64,000 nt of DNA, from the NCBI GenBank assembly GCA_947479935.1, contig CANKBG010000002.1, positions 62,001-126,000 of the forward strand, given 5' to 3'. Under the pieces are notes generated by a model, which saw only the letters and a list, made by a program, of their open reading frames with translations, was not told where the DNA came from and searched no databases. Positions within the stretch are counted from its first letter, which is position 1. Every line of letters starts with the position of its first letter. Positions 28,872-38,239 of the stretch are shown piece after piece. This DNA comes from Comamonadaceae bacterium. Lineage in GTDB: Bacteria > Pseudomonadota > Gammaproteobacteria > Burkholderiales > Burkholderiaceae_C. A program made the position numbers and the translations under genes.

Positions 28872-29714
28872 ATGAATCTTGAATTTGAAGCGGTAACACC
28901 GTTAAGCTATTTCAAAAGCTTGGTTGAAACAGACCATGAATTTCCCTTGCTGGAGGCGGCAGCTTGCCTCGCTCAAGATGAAGAACCTGCGTTGGACATT
29001 CAAGAAATTTTGGCCACATGCGATGCCTTGCTGGTTCGTTTGAAGCGACGCTTGAAAGTTGAATCTGAGCCAATTCAGAAGTTGTCAGTGTTAAATCAGT
29101 TCTTCTACACCGAGCTGGGCTTTTGTGGCAACGCCAACAACTTCTACGCCCCTGAAAATAGCTATCTCAATGAGGTGTTCAGGTCTCGCCGCGGCATTCC
29201 CATATCGATTGCTGTTATCTGGTTGGAACTGGCGCAGGCGCTGGGGCTTCATGCTGAAGGTGTTTCATTTCCAGGTCACTTCTTGGTGAAAGTCACCTTG
29301 CCAGATGGCTTGGTGGTCATGGACCCCTTAACGGGTGACTCTTTGGGACTGGACAACTTGGCCGAACGATTGGCACCCTTTAGGCCTCACATGGGCGCTT
29401 CGGGTGACATGGACACGCCGCTCGGTCTTTTTTTACAGCCTTCACCGCCTCGAGACATTCTGACCAGAATGCTGAGAAATCTGAAAGAAATTTTCAGCAG
29501 TCAGGAAGATTGGCCCAGATTGCTGAATGTTCTGGACAGGCTCATTGTGTTGAACCACGATTCATATTTTGAATGGCGCGATCGCGGCTTGGCGTTGATG
29601 GAGTTGGGTCAAAACGACCGCGCCCGCCAAGATCTCATGTACTACCTGAATCAAATGCCCAATGCCGCAGATGCAGTAGACATCAAAAAGCGATTGGCTT
29701 TGCTTGAGCAATAA
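28872..29714 (+). CDS. SirB1-family transglutaminase-like/TPR protein
   Basis: A 280-residue protein. Its N-terminal half resembles a transglutaminase-like fold: FYTELGFCGNANNFYAPENSYLNEVFRSRRGIPISIAVIWLELA, with the cysteine and the SFPGHFLVKV histidine as possible active-site residues. The C-terminal part contains TPR-like helices (about residues 205-275, SYFEWRDRGLALMELGQNDRARQDL). The biochemical role is not established. It is probably co-transcribed with murJ and converges on purM. Confidence 0.8.
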   Translation: MNLEFEAVTPLSYFKSLVETDHEFPLLEAAACLAQDEEPALDIQEILATCDALLVRLKRRLKVESEPIQKLSVLNQFFYTELGFCGNANNFYAPENSYLNEVFRSRRGIPISIAVIWLELAQALGLHAEGVSFPGHFLVKVTLPDGLVVMDPLTGDSLGLDNLAERLAPFRPHMGASGDMDTPLGLFLQPSPPRDILTRMLRNLKEIFSSQEDWPRLLNVLDRLIVLNHDSYFEWRDRGLALMELGQNDRARQDLMYYLNQMPNAADAVDIKKRLALLEQ

Positions 29715-29726
29715 ATAGATCTTGAT

Positions 29727-30758
29727 TTATTTCACAACCACTTGTGCGCCATTGCCTTGTGCGGCAATGAAGCCAATCTCATAAACCTTCTCGCCAGCAT
29801 TGCGCAGTGTTTCTGCACATGCCGCGGCATGAATGGGGTCAATGACAACCACCATGCCAATGCCATTGTTGAATGTGCGATTCATTTCAATGTCATCAAT
29901 GCTGGCCGTTTTTTGCAACCAAGCAAACAACTCTGACTGGGGCCAGCTGCCTTTGACCAAATGCGCAGCGGTTCCCTCAGGCAGGACGCGTGGAATATTC
30001 TCGAGCAAGCCGCCGCCCGTAATGTGTGCCAAGGCTTTGATGGGGTGTTGAGCCAAGGCGTTGAGGACGGACTTTACATACAAACGAGTGGGCGCCATGA
30101 TGGCTTGTTTGAAACTTTGACCATCCAAGTTTTCGGGCAATTGACCTGCAGCTCTTTCAATGCACTTGCGAACCAAGCTGAAGCCATTGGAGTGGACGCC
30201 ATTGGAGCCAAGACCTAAGACCATGTCGCCAGCTTTGACATCGCGCCCTGTCAGGATTTTTGATTTTTCCACTGCGCCCACTGCAAAGCCGGCCAAGTCG
30301 TATTCGCCGTCGGGGTACATACCCGGCATTTCGGCAGTTTCCCCGCCAATGAGGGCGCAACCCGACATCTCGCAACCATTGGCGATGCCGCCCACCACTG
30401 CGGCAGCCGTGTCGACATCGAGCTTGCCGCAAGCGAAGTAGTCCAAAAAGAACAAAGGTTCGGCGCCTTGCACCAGAACATCGTTGACACTCATGGCCAC
30501 CAAATCGATGCCCACGGTGTCGTGCATTTGCCACTCAAAAGCCAATTTGAGCTTGGTGCCTACCCCGTCTGTGCCTGAAACCAACACAGGCTCTTTGTAG
30601 CGCTTTGGCACTTCAAAGAGGGCGCCAAATCCACCAATGCCTGCCAAAACGCCCTCACGCATGGTCTTTTTGGCCAAGGGTTTGATGCGTTCGACCAAAG
30701 CATCACCTGCGACGATGTCGACGCCAGCGTCTTTGTAGGAAAGGGGGGTTGAGCTCAT
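29727..30758 (-). CDS. purM: Phosphoribosylformylglycinamidine cyclo-ligase
   Basis: Closes the imidazole ring to AIR in purine synthesis, using ATP. The start [22 protein letters not shown] gives 343 residues, in line with the family; the track start adds 17 residues of unlike sequence. Conserved segments include [39 protein letters not shown] and [16 protein letters not shown]. No clear Shine-Dalgarno site is seen. It diverges from perM and converges with the SirB1-like gene. Confidence 0.96.
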   Translation of the reverse strand: MSSTPLSYKDAGVDIVAGDALVERIKPLAKKTMREGVLAGIGGFGALFEVPKRYKEPVLVSGTDGVGTKLKLAFEWQMHDTVGIDLVAMSVNDVLVQGAEPLFFLDYFACGKLDVDTAAAVVGGIANGCEMSGCALIGGETAEMPGMYPDGEYDLAGFAVGAVEKSKILTGRDVKAGDMVLGLGSNGVHSNGFSLVRKCIERAAGQLPENLDGQSFKQAIMAPTRLYVKSVLNALAQHPIKALAHITGGGLLENIPRVLPEGTAAHLVKGSWPQSELFAWLQKTASIDDIEMNRTFNNGIGMVVVIDPIHAAACAETLRNAGEKVYEIGFIAAQGNGAQVVVK

Positions 30759-30890
30759 GAGAAAAATGGGGGAAATGGTGGAGAAGGATGTCGGGGGGAC
30801 TAAAATCAAAGCTTATTTTAAGGTCCTGCATCCATTGCTGTACCGCTGGATGCGGCTTCTTTTCATTTTCTTTAACGCTGAATTGCACTC

Positions 30891-31967
30891 ATGCCCTTGA
30901 ATCCACCCTCCAAACGTCTGACGATATGGTTAGGTGTCGCAATTTTGGTAGCCTTCATTCTTTGGATTTTGGGGCCGGTGTTAGTGCCTTTTGCGGTGGC
31001 TGCAGTGTTGGCCTACGCGTTGCATCCCGCTGTTTTACGTCTAAATCAAACGGTCACTTTTTTACCTCGCGTCGTGTGTGTCGTTGTGGTTGAGTGCTTG
31101 GCACTGCTCATGGTGCTGGGCATTGTCTTGTTGTTGGTGCCGATATTGACAAAAGAAATACCGCTGCTTCAGCAGCAATTGCCCTCGCTACTTGACAAAA
31201 TGGCAGCCAATTTAAATCCATGGCTGGACAAGTTTGGATGGGGGCTGACGGTGGATGTGGGGACTCTTAAATCACAGGTTGTGAAATATCTCAGTGCGAA
31301 TCGTGAAGACTGGATGGACCCCCTGATTGCCTCTTTGAAATTAGGAGGTAGTTTTGCGCTCGCTGCGGTGGGCAACTTGGTCCTGATACCTGTGGTGCTG
31401 TTTTATTTGCTCAACGAATGGGATCGATGGGTGGCGCATGTGGTGCAGTGGGTGCCACTTCAGTGGCGGCCCGCATACGACAATTTCGTGAAGGAATGCG
31501 ATGCTGTTTTAGGTCAGTATTTGCGAGGTCAAATTTTGGTCATGCTGGCCTTGTCTGTTTTTTATTCTTTAGGGTTGATGGCTTTTGGACTCGATCTGGC
31601 CCTGCCCATTGGTGTTTTTACCGGCTTGGCTGTTTGTGTGCCTTACTTGGGTTTTGGTTTGGGCTTGATGCTCGCCCTCTTGGCCGGGCTCCTTCAGTTT
31701 GCTTTTATGAAAGCCCTGGTCATGGTTGCATTGGTTTTTGGCGCAGGCCAACTTATTGAGGGCTTTTGGCTAACCCCTAAATGGGTTGGTGAAAGAATAG
31801 GATTGCATCCCTTGGCTGTGATTTTTGCTTTGTTAGCGCTCGGTCAAATTTTTGGTTTTGTAGGGGTGTTGGTTGCTTTGCCAGCCAGTGCCGTTATTTT
31901 GGTCGCCCTGCGCAGGGTCAAAGATCAGTACTTCGAAAGCAGACTTTATCAAGGCCCTGACGCATGA
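30891..31967 (+). CDS. AI-2E family transporter (PerM-like)
   Basis: A 358-residue inner-membrane protein with about eight helices and the family's long extracytoplasmic stretch between helices 3 and 4 (IPLLQQQLPSLLDKMAANLNPWL). The motif GFWLTPKWVGERIGLHPLAVIFALLALGQIFGFVGVLVALPASAV is diagnostic. Relatives are annotated as AI-2 exporters or Na+/H+ antiporters; the substrate here is unknown. The stop overlaps the hda start by four bases. Confidence 0.9.
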   Translation: MPLNPPSKRLTIWLGVAILVAFILWILGPVLVPFAVAAVLAYALHPAVLRLNQTVTFLPRVVCVVVVECLALLMVLGIVLLLVPILTKEIPLLQQQLPSLLDKMAANLNPWLDKFGWGLTVDVGTLKSQVVKYLSANREDWMDPLIASLKLGGSFALAAVGNLVLIPVVLFYLLNEWDRWVAHVVQWVPLQWRPAYDNFVKECDAVLGQYLRGQILVMLALSVFYSLGLMAFGLDLALPIGVFTGLAVCVPYLGFGLGLMLALLAGLLQFAFMKALVMVALVFGAGQLIEGFWLTPKWVGERIGLHPLAVIFALLALGQIFGFVGVLVALPASAVILVALRRVKDQYFESRLYQGPDA

Positions 31968-32650
31968 AGCAGTTGGCCTTAGACATCGGCTTGCAGACGC
32001 TGCCGAGTTTGGACAGTTTCTTTGCCGGACCCAACATCGCCGCAGTTCAGCATTTGAAATTGTGGACTGCCAGGGCCCAGCCCAGCCCAGTGCCAACCTA
32101 CCTTTGGGGTGAAAGTGGCGCTGGCAAAACGCATCTTCTACGCGCTGTTTATGCCGCTTTGAAAGAGCAAGGTTTGTCTATCGGCTGGATAGATGCCAAC
32201 AAACAAGAACAATTGAATTTTGACGAGACGTGGACAACTGTTCTCATGGACGATGTGCATCTCTACAACTTGGAGCAGCAGCAAGCGGCGTTTAATTGGT
32301 TTGTGAATGCATTGACGCCTAAGACTGGGCTTCCACGTTGGGTCTTGGCGGCGGGCGCACTGCCACCTGCAGATTTGAAGTTGCGGGATGATTTGCGTTC
32401 CCGCTTAGGATGGGGACATGTTTACGCACTCCAAGTCTTGAATGAATCTGAGCGTCGTGCGGTATTAAGGCAAGAGGCCGACTCCCGCGGTTTATTTCTC
32501 AGTGACGATGTGATGGCCTACATGCTTAATCGATTTTCTCGCGATTTAAGCAGTTTGATGTTGTTGCTAGACCACCTGGATCAATACGCTTTGCAAACGC
32601 AAAGAGCGATCACCATTCCATTGATCAAGTCCATGTTGGAGAGCACATGA
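31964..32650 (+). CDS. hda: DnaA regulatory inactivator Hda
   Basis: DnaA-like AAA+ protein that, bound to the sliding clamp, stimulates DnaA-ATP hydrolysis to prevent over-initiation. QLALDI at residues 3-8 is a clamp-binding motif, Walker A is WGESGAGKTH at 48-57, and the B-like segment is VLMDDVHLYN. Its 228 residues lack the DNA-binding domain of DnaA. It overlaps both neighbours by four bases (perM and the HAD gene), so translation is coupled. Confidence 0.94.
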   Translation: MKQLALDIGLQTLPSLDSFFAGPNIAAVQHLKLWTARAQPSPVPTYLWGESGAGKTHLLRAVYAALKEQGLSIGWIDANKQEQLNFDETWTTVLMDDVHLYNLEQQQAAFNWFVNALTPKTGLPRWVLAAGALPPADLKLRDDLRSRLGWGHVYALQVLNESERRAVLRQEADSRGLFLSDDVMAYMLNRFSRDLSSLMLLLDHLDQYALQTQRAITIPLIKSMLEST

Positions 32651-33312
32651 ATTTGACCCTGTTCGACTTAGACAATACGCTGCTACCGATTGATTCAGAT
32701 TATTCGTGGGGTGAATTTACAAACCGAATTGGATGGACCGATCCTGTTGCATTCAAGGCGCGTAACGATCAGTTTTACGCAGACTATCAAGGGGGCTCCC
32801 TGGATATTCACGACTATGTTCGATTTGCAACTGAGGCTGTTCGTTTGCGAGGTGCACAACAAGCCGAAAAGGCGCATGATCAGTTCATGCAAGAAGTGGT
32901 CTTACCACAGGTCAAGCCCCAAGCCCTTGATTTGGTCAAGCGTCACCAAGATGCCGGTGACCATGTCATGATTGTGACTGCCACCAATGAATTCATCACG
33001 AGACCCATTGCCCAAGCCTTTGGCGTCACTGAGCTCATTGCTGTCAATTTGGCGCGTGATACAGAGGGCTGGATCACGGGTGAAATTGCAGGGACCCCCT
33101 CATTCAGGGACGGCAAAGTAGAACGGGTGGCGCAGTGGCTGGAGCTGCAACACAAAACTTGGCAAGAGGTTCAGATTACTTTTTATTCGGATTCGATGAA
33201 CGATTTACCCTTGCTTGAAAAAGCACAAGTCCCTGTGGCAACGAATCCAGATGCGCGTTTGCGTCAACTTGCGACCGATCGAGGCTGGCGCATACTTCAA
33301 CTCTTCTCATGA
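32647..33312 (+). CDS. HAD-superfamily (subfamily IB) phosphatase
   Basis: A 221-residue SerB-like hydrolase with the nucleophile and acid aspartates D7 and D9 in FDLDNTLL, motif II in VTATNEF, and DSMNDLPLLEKA as motif IV. Subfamily IB members dephosphorylate small molecules such as phosphoserine or histidinol phosphate; the substrate here is not evident. Four-base overlaps tie it to hda upstream and pcnB downstream, a neighbourhood found in many betaproteobacteria. Confidence 0.88.
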   Translation: MNLTLFDLDNTLLPIDSDYSWGEFTNRIGWTDPVAFKARNDQFYADYQGGSLDIHDYVRFATEAVRLRGAQQAEKAHDQFMQEVVLPQVKPQALDLVKRHQDAGDHVMIVTATNEFITRPIAQAFGVTELIAVNLARDTEGWITGEIAGTPSFRDGKVERVAQWLELQHKTWQEVQITFYSDSMNDLPLLEKAQVPVATNPDARLRQLATDRGWRILQLFS

Positions 33313-34808
33313 TTAAAAAATTCATCCAAAAAATCTTAGGCAAGCCCCAGGCAAGCGTTGGGGCCATCGATTTTGGCAAGCGAGTGGAGATTCCTGCATC
33401 AGTTCATGGCATCAATGTGGCATTGGTCGACGAGCGTGCATTGAATGTGGTGAGAACTTTGCAAGATGCAGGCTATGAGGCGTATGTGGTGGGTGGTGCG
33501 GTTCGCGATTTGCTTTTAGGTTTGCGCCCCAAAGATTTTGATGTGGCGACTGACGCTACGCCCGAGGAAGTTAAAAGTCTTTTCAGACGCGCCTTTATCA
33601 TTGGCCGCCGCTTTCGAATTGTTCACGTGGTTTATGGACGTGGGCGAGAGCATGAGGTGATTGAGGTTTCAACTTTCAGAGCTCATTTGGACAACCGGGC
33701 AGCTGAGCAAGTCAAAGGCAACGAGCGAACCAGCAAATCAGAACTGGCTGGCATGAAGCATGCAGTCGATTCCAGTGGCCGTGTGTTGCGAGACAATGTT
33801 TGGGGACCCCAAGACGAAGACGCAACTCGCCGTGACTTTACAGTCAATGCCATGTATTACGACCCTGAATCTGAGTACCTTGTTGACTATCACGGCGGCA
33901 TGCAAGATGCCAAGAAAAAAGTTTTGCGCATGATTGGTGATCCCGTTGATCGCTACCGTGAAGATCCTGTTCGCATTATTCGAGCGGTTCGTTTTGCTGC
34001 CAAGCTCAGTCAATTGGGTTTCAAGTTGGAAAGTAAAACAGCGAAGCCCCTTGCAAGCATGCTCCGGTTGCTTGCGGATGTGCCTCAAAGTCGTTTGTTC
34101 GATGAGATGTTGAAATTGTTGCAAACAGGCCACGCATTGGCGTCCATTGCGCAGTTGCAACAACTTGGACTTCACAAAGGCATTTATCCATTGCTCGATG
34201 TGGTGGTCGAGCGGGTAGACACCCCTTTTGTGAAAGCTGCCTTGACTGACACAGACCGACGTGTGGGTGAGGAAAAGCCAGTGGCCCCGAGCTTCTTGTT
34301 GGCTTGCGTGCTTTGGGCAGATGTCAAGCTGGGTTGGGACGAGCGCCAGGCAAAACGTGTTCCGCCGTTCCCAGCTTTGCAAGAGGCCATTGATGAGGTT
34401 TTTGACGCCCGCATTGGCGATGTGTCTGGCAGGGGTAAGTTGGCGGCCGACATGCGCGAAATTTGGATGATGCAGCCGCGATTTGAAAAACGAATTGGAA
34501 GCACACCCTTTACTTTGATAGAACAGCCTCGCTTCAGAGCGGGCTTTGACTTTTTAAGACTCCGCGCTGAAGTGGCTGAAGTTGATCTTGCGCTGGCAGA
34601 TTGGTGGCAAGAGTTCAGCATAGCAGATGACTCAGCGCGAGAAGATTTAATTCAACAAGCCAAATCGGAAAAGTCGCCTTCGGCATCGTCCTCGGCTGCT
34701 AAGACAAGGCGCGCGCCTAGAAGGCGCAAACCTGCTGACAAATCTACGGACACCACAGCACCTGACGCAACTGCTACAACACACCCCAAAACGGGTGATC
34801 AGAATTGA
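33309..34808 (+). CDS. pcnB: Poly(A) polymerase I
   Basis: Adds 3' poly(A) tails that mark RNA for decay. The class II nucleotidyltransferase head is VVGGAVRDLLLGLRPKDFDVATDATPEEV with the metal aspartates in DFDVATD; RRDFTVNAMYYDPE and the RNA-binding segment REDPVRIIRAVRFAAKL follow. The 499 residues end in a basic Lys/Arg/Pro/Ser-rich tail (KTRRAPRRRKPADKS) as in other bacterial PcnB. folK follows after 19 bases, as in many proteobacteria. Confidence 0.95.
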   Translation: MIKKFIQKILGKPQASVGAIDFGKRVEIPASVHGINVALVDERALNVVRTLQDAGYEAYVVGGAVRDLLLGLRPKDFDVATDATPEEVKSLFRRAFIIGRRFRIVHVVYGRGREHEVIEVSTFRAHLDNRAAEQVKGNERTSKSELAGMKHAVDSSGRVLRDNVWGPQDEDATRRDFTVNAMYYDPESEYLVDYHGGMQDAKKKVLRMIGDPVDRYREDPVRIIRAVRFAAKLSQLGFKLESKTAKPLASMLRLLADVPQSRLFDEMLKLLQTGHALASIAQLQQLGLHKGIYPLLDVVVERVDTPFVKAALTDTDRRVGEEKPVAPSFLLACVLWADVKLGWDERQAKRVPPFPALQEAIDEVFDARIGDVSGRGKLAADMREIWMMQPRFEKRIGSTPFTLIEQPRFRAGFDFLRLRAEVAEVDLALADWWQEFSIADDSAREDLIQQAKSEKSPSASSSAAKTRRAPRRRKPADKSTDTTAPDATATTHPKTGDQN

Positions 34809-34827
34809 AGTGACTTGAGGGAACTGC

Positions 34828-35310
34828 ATGACCCAGCGAGAGTTTGTGTCTGCATACATCGGATTGGGTGCCAATTTGGGGGATGCACGACAAGCCATCT
34901 TCGATGCGGTCAATGCACTCAAGCAGTTGCCACTTACACAAGTGCGAGATTGCTCATCTCTGTACCGCAGCGAACCGGTGGCGGCAAAAGGGCCGGACTT
35001 TTTCAATGCCGTTGTGCACCTGCAAACTCAACTCAATCCCATCGATTTGTTAAGGGCGTGTCAACAGATTGAAAATCGGGCAGGCCGAGAACGTCCGTAT
35101 CCCAACGCACCTCGAACATTGGACTTGGATGTCCTTTTGTTCGGCACGGCATCTGTGCAAAGTTCTGAGTTGTGCGTTCCGCATCCAAGAATGCGAGAGC
35201 GTGCATTTGTTTTGCTTCCTTTGCATGAGTTGGCGCCTCATCTGGTGCAGGAGGCTGACCTGCTGAAAGTGAAAGGACAGGCAATTCAAAACAGCAGTGA
35301 CAAAAATTGA
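34828..35310 (+). CDS. folK: 6-hydroxymethyl-7,8-dihydropterin pyrophosphokinase
   Basis: Transfers pyrophosphate from ATP to the pterin in folate synthesis. The 160-residue protein shows YIGLGANLGDARQ at the start, SLYRSEPV, and the Mg-binding NAPRTLDLDVLLFG with the two aspartates, then PHPRMRERAFVLLPLHELAP. It follows pcnB on the same strand and ends the perM-hda-HAD-pcnB-folK run. Confidence 0.95.
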   Translation: MTQREFVSAYIGLGANLGDARQAIFDAVNALKQLPLTQVRDCSSLYRSEPVAAKGPDFFNAVVHLQTQLNPIDLLRACQQIENRAGRERPYPNAPRTLDLDVLLFGTASVQSSELCVPHPRMRERAFVLLPLHELAPHLVQEADLLKVKGQAIQNSSDKN

Positions 35311-35410
35311 CATAAAAAATTCATTAATTTGTAATATTTTCGTCATTAAGGTTAAAATCCCGCAAGCCAGATGAAGAGAATTTTCTCGCGCTCTGTTCTC
35401 GGAGAAGCCT

Positions 35411-36058
35411 ATGTTTTTTGGCAAACTTTTGCCCAAAGAGGGCAACTTTTTTGAGTTGTTCAATCAACACGCAGATCGCATTGTTGAAGCCGCACGAGCT
35501 TTTTCAAATTTGGTATTGAACTACAACGACAGCCATCTGCGCGAAAAATATACGGAAGATGTCAACAACGCAGAACGTTCAGCGGACCGCATCACACACG
35601 AGGTGAACCGCCTTATCCACACCACGTTTATTACACCCATTGACCGCGAGCAAATTCACACACTCATTAACTTGATGGACGATGTGGCGGATTTGATTCA
35701 AGATTCTGCGGAAACCATGTCGCTTTATGACGTCAGGGCCATGACAGATGAAATTTCACGGCTCACAGATTTGTCTGTGAAATGTTGTGAACGTGTCCGT
35801 GATGCGGTGAACATGTTGAAGAATATTGCAGACCCTGCGACGGCTGAGGCCGCCCTGAAGACATGCCAAGAAATTGACCAATTGGAATCCGATGCTGACC
35901 GCGTCATGCGAAGCGCTATGAGCAAGCTTTTCAGAGAAGAGCCTGATGTTCGCGAGGTGATCAAGTTGAAAGCAATTTACGAATTATTGGAAACGATCAC
36001 GGACAAGTGCGAAGACGTCGCCAATCAAATCGAGGGCATCGTCCTCGAAAACTCCTGA
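35411..36058 (+). CDS. DUF47 (PhoU-like) protein, Pit-associated
   Basis: A 215-residue all-helical protein of the DUF47/PhoU-like family (MFFGKLLPKEGNFFELFNQHADRIVEAA..., ITHEVNRLIHTTFITPIDREQIHTLINLMDDVAD). Members are encoded beside Pit phosphate transporters and are thought to modulate them. A ribosome site CGGAGAAG precedes the ATG. pit begins 17 bases after the stop. The 100-base leader is AT-rich; I did not find a clear Pho box. Confidence 0.9.
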   Translation: MFFGKLLPKEGNFFELFNQHADRIVEAARAFSNLVLNYNDSHLREKYTEDVNNAERSADRITHEVNRLIHTTFITPIDREQIHTLINLMDDVADLIQDSAETMSLYDVRAMTDEISRLTDLSVKCCERVRDAVNMLKNIADPATAEAALKTCQEIDQLESDADRVMRSAMSKLFREEPDVREVIKLKAIYELLETITDKCEDVANQIEGIVLENS

Positions 36059-36075
36059 CAGTCGGATCTATCAGC

Positions 36076-37083
36076 ATGGACTCTCAAGCCGCTTTGTGGG
36101 TGGTGATCTTGTTGGTTGCTTTGGCACTGGCTTTTGACTTCATGAATGGTTTTCATGATGCAGCCAACTCTATTGCAACCGTGGTGTCGACGGGCGTTTT
36201 AAAACCCACGCAAGCGGTTTTGTTTGCCGCATTTTTTAATTTCGTTGCAATTTTTGTGTTTCATCTGAGCGTGGCGGCGACGGTTGGCAAAGGCATCGTT
36301 CAACCGGGAATTGTTGACACCCATGTGGTCTTTGGCGCTCTTGTAGGCGCCATCAGTTGGAACTTCATTACTTGGTACTACGGCATTCCCAGCAGTTCAT
36401 CGCACGCCTTGATCGGCGGTATTGTGGGTGCCGTGATTGCAAAATCGGGTGCAGGTTCACTGGTCTCAGCAGGTATCCTCAAAACCTTTACGTTTATTTT
36501 TCTCTCTCCGTTTTTGGGCTTCCTGTTGGGATCCCTCATGATGGTTTTGGTGGCCAATTTATTCAAAAGAAGCCGGCCCTCCAAAGTTGACAAATGGTTT
36601 CGTCGCTTTCAGTTGGTTTCTGCGGGGGCCTACAGTTTGGGACATGGTGGCAATGACGCGCAAAAAACCATCGGCATTATTTGGATGCTGTTGGTTGCAA
36701 CAGGTTATTTGTCCGCTGCTGAAACAACGCCCCCCACTTGGACCATCGTTTGTTGTTACGTGGCCATTGGATTGGGCACCCTGTTTGGCGGTTGGCGCAT
36801 TGTCAAAACCATGGGACAAAAAATTACCAAATTGAAACCAGTGGGTGGTTTTTGTGCCGAAACGGGCGGTGCCATAACCTTGTTCTTGGCAACATCATTG
36901 GGCATTCCTGTTTCGACAACCCACACCATCACGGGCGCCATTGTGGGCGTGGGCTCAACTCAGCGCGCCAGTGCAGTCCGTTGGGGCGTGGCAGGAAACA
37001 TTGTGTGGGCGTGGATATTGACCATTCCAGCCAGTGGATTTGTAGCCGCCATTGCTTATTGGCTCAGCATGCAAATTTTTTAA
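36076..37083 (+). CDS. pit: Low-affinity inorganic phosphate transporter
   Basis: Inner-membrane phosphate/H+ symporter. The duplicated family motif is visible as GFHDAANSIATVVSTG near residue 25 and GHGGNDAQKTIGII near residue 195. About ten helices over 335 residues. The start MDSQAALWVVILL is chosen because the track start lies within the DUF47 gene and adds a basic, non-membrane leader. It forms a two-gene unit with the DUF47 protein. Confidence 0.95.
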   Translation: MDSQAALWVVILLVALALAFDFMNGFHDAANSIATVVSTGVLKPTQAVLFAAFFNFVAIFVFHLSVAATVGKGIVQPGIVDTHVVFGALVGAISWNFITWYYGIPSSSSHALIGGIVGAVIAKSGAGSLVSAGILKTFTFIFLSPFLGFLLGSLMMVLVANLFKRSRPSKVDKWFRRFQLVSAGAYSLGHGGNDAQKTIGIIWMLLVATGYLSAAETTPPTWTIVCCYVAIGLGTLFGGWRIVKTMGQKITKLKPVGGFCAETGGAITLFLATSLGIPVSTTHTITGAIVGVGSTQRASAVRWGVAGNIVWAWILTIPASGFVAAIAYWLSMQIF

Positions 37084-37090
37084 AACGTGC

Positions 37091-37567
37091 TCAAGGTTTC
37101 ATTTTTTCGACGCCTTGGCTAATCACGCGAGCCTCTTCTATTTGATGCTCAAAGTACCTCTGAAAACTAAATACGATACTTGCCATGAGCACCGTGGTCC
37201 CCAAGAGTAAGGATGTTGCAATGCCGAAAACAGTCAGCCAATTGGTTTGGCCTGATGGCATTTCAAGTTCCATGTCAGGGTTGAATTGTGAATTCCATTT
37301 TTCGATCGGTTTGAGTCCATACACGATGGCATTTAATGCACAAGCTGCAATCACAAAACCAAGCAAAGGGATTAGAAGCCAACTGGTTTGGTCGTCCTGT
37401 CCCAATTCAAGAGCTCTTTGAACTCCATACCAACCTACCGCTGTAGGGATGGGGAGAACCCAACCCAGTGGGTCAGAAAAGCCATACAAGTAAAAACGGT
37501 GAAGACCCAAAGGGCCCGCCAAGAAAGTAAGCCAAACGGCCATTGTTTTGTTTTTCATGATTTGCAT
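37091..37567 (-). CDS. TM2-domain membrane protein
   Basis: A 158-residue protein with an N-terminal TM2 motif (AGPLGLHRFYLYGF), two helices that form the TM2 hairpin plus later hydrophobic segments at about 64-84 and 110-132, and a soluble C-terminus. The function of bacterial TM2 proteins is unknown. Its ATG shares one base with the TAA of the acetyltransferase gene (TAATG), so it is translated with it; M4 is an alternative start. It converges on pit with seven bases between stops. Confidence 0.75.
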   Translation of the reverse strand: MQIMKNKTMAVWLTFLAGPLGLHRFYLYGFSDPLGWVLPIPTAVGWYGVQRALELGQDDQTSWLLIPLLGFVIAACALNAIVYGLKPIEKWNSQFNPDMELEMPSGQTNWLTVFGIATSLLLGTTVLMASIVFSFQRYFEHQIEEARVISQGVEKMKP

Positions 37568-38088
37568 TATTGAGGCGAACGGTTCTGACCGTGCCCCAAA
37601 GCTTTTTCCATCATCACTATGTCAAGCCAGCGCTCGAATTTCCAACCACAGCCAGAGACAATGCCAACATGTTGAAATCCGAGGGATTTGTGAACGCCAA
37701 TGGAGCCCGCGTTACCTGAATCGCCAATCACAGCGATGAGCTTTCGGATGCCTACTTTTTCAGCAGCTTGGCACAATTCAGTCAAAAGCATTCGGCCCCA
37801 GCCTTTTCCGGTGTTATTGGCCGCCAAGTAGACGGAATCTTCTGCCGAAAAACGATAGGCTGGCCGCGGTTTAAACCAGTTGCAATAGGCAAAACCTAAA
37901 ATTTGGCCTTTATCTTCTAGGACCAAGTAGGGCAATCCTTTTCCAAGGACATCCTCGCGCCGGGCTTTCATGTCCTCCAACGAGGGGGGGTCAATCTCAA
38001 ATGTGCCAGTGCCGTGCAGCACATGATGTTGGTAAATGGCTGTGACTGCGGGCATATCTGCAGTCTGACTGGGTCGAATTAGTGGCAT
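37567..38088 (-). CDS. GNAT-family N-acetyltransferase
   Basis: A 173-residue acetyltransferase resembling phosphinothricin/amino-acid acetyltransferases (IRPSQTADMPAVTAIYQHHVLHGTGTFE at the start). The acetyl-CoA loop is NNTGKGWGRMLLTEL, followed by VIGDSGNAGSIGVHKSLGFQHVG. I chose the ATG (MPLIRPSQ) with GGAG upstream over the track's TTG two codons earlier. The true substrate is unknown. Confidence 0.85.
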   Translation of the reverse strand: MPLIRPSQTADMPAVTAIYQHHVLHGTGTFEIDPPSLEDMKARREDVLGKGLPYLVLEDKGQILGFAYCNWFKPRPAYRFSAEDSVYLAANNTGKGWGRMLLTELCQAAEKVGIRKLIAVIGDSGNAGSIGVHKSLGFQHVGIVSGCGWKFERWLDIVMMEKALGHGQNRSPQ

Positions 38089-38103
38089 TCTCAAACTCCG
38101 GGT

Positions 38104-38109
38104 TATAAT
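38104..38109 (+). promoter_or_regulatory. Possible -10 element for rpsP operon
   Basis: A consensus TATAAT 131 bases upstream of the rpsP ATG, without a recognisable -35. A CTGGCC GGGT GGCCAG hairpin (38131-38146) follows in the leader. Confidence 0.4.
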
Positions 38110-38239
38110 CGACGGCTGTTCAGTGTGTCACTGGCCGGGTGGCCAGTTGCGTGTCTCAAACGCTGAATGAACATGTGCAATTCCATGATTGGCAAATTTT
38201 TGCCAATTTTGTAAGTGCGACACCACCCTAGGATAAATC

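Noticed and set aside
29711-29730. ATAAAT-N8-ATTTAT between the SirB1-like gene and purM as a terminator
   Set aside because: The stem is only six A/T pairs, overlaps both stop regions and lacks GC content; too weak to call.
33738-34382. 214-codon minus-strand ORF inside pcnB
   Set aside because: Antisense shadow of poly(A) polymerase, without any motif.
35311-35410. Pho box ahead of the DUF47-pit genes
   Set aside because: CGTCATTAAGG resembles one half-site only; no spaced second copy, so the claim is unsupported.
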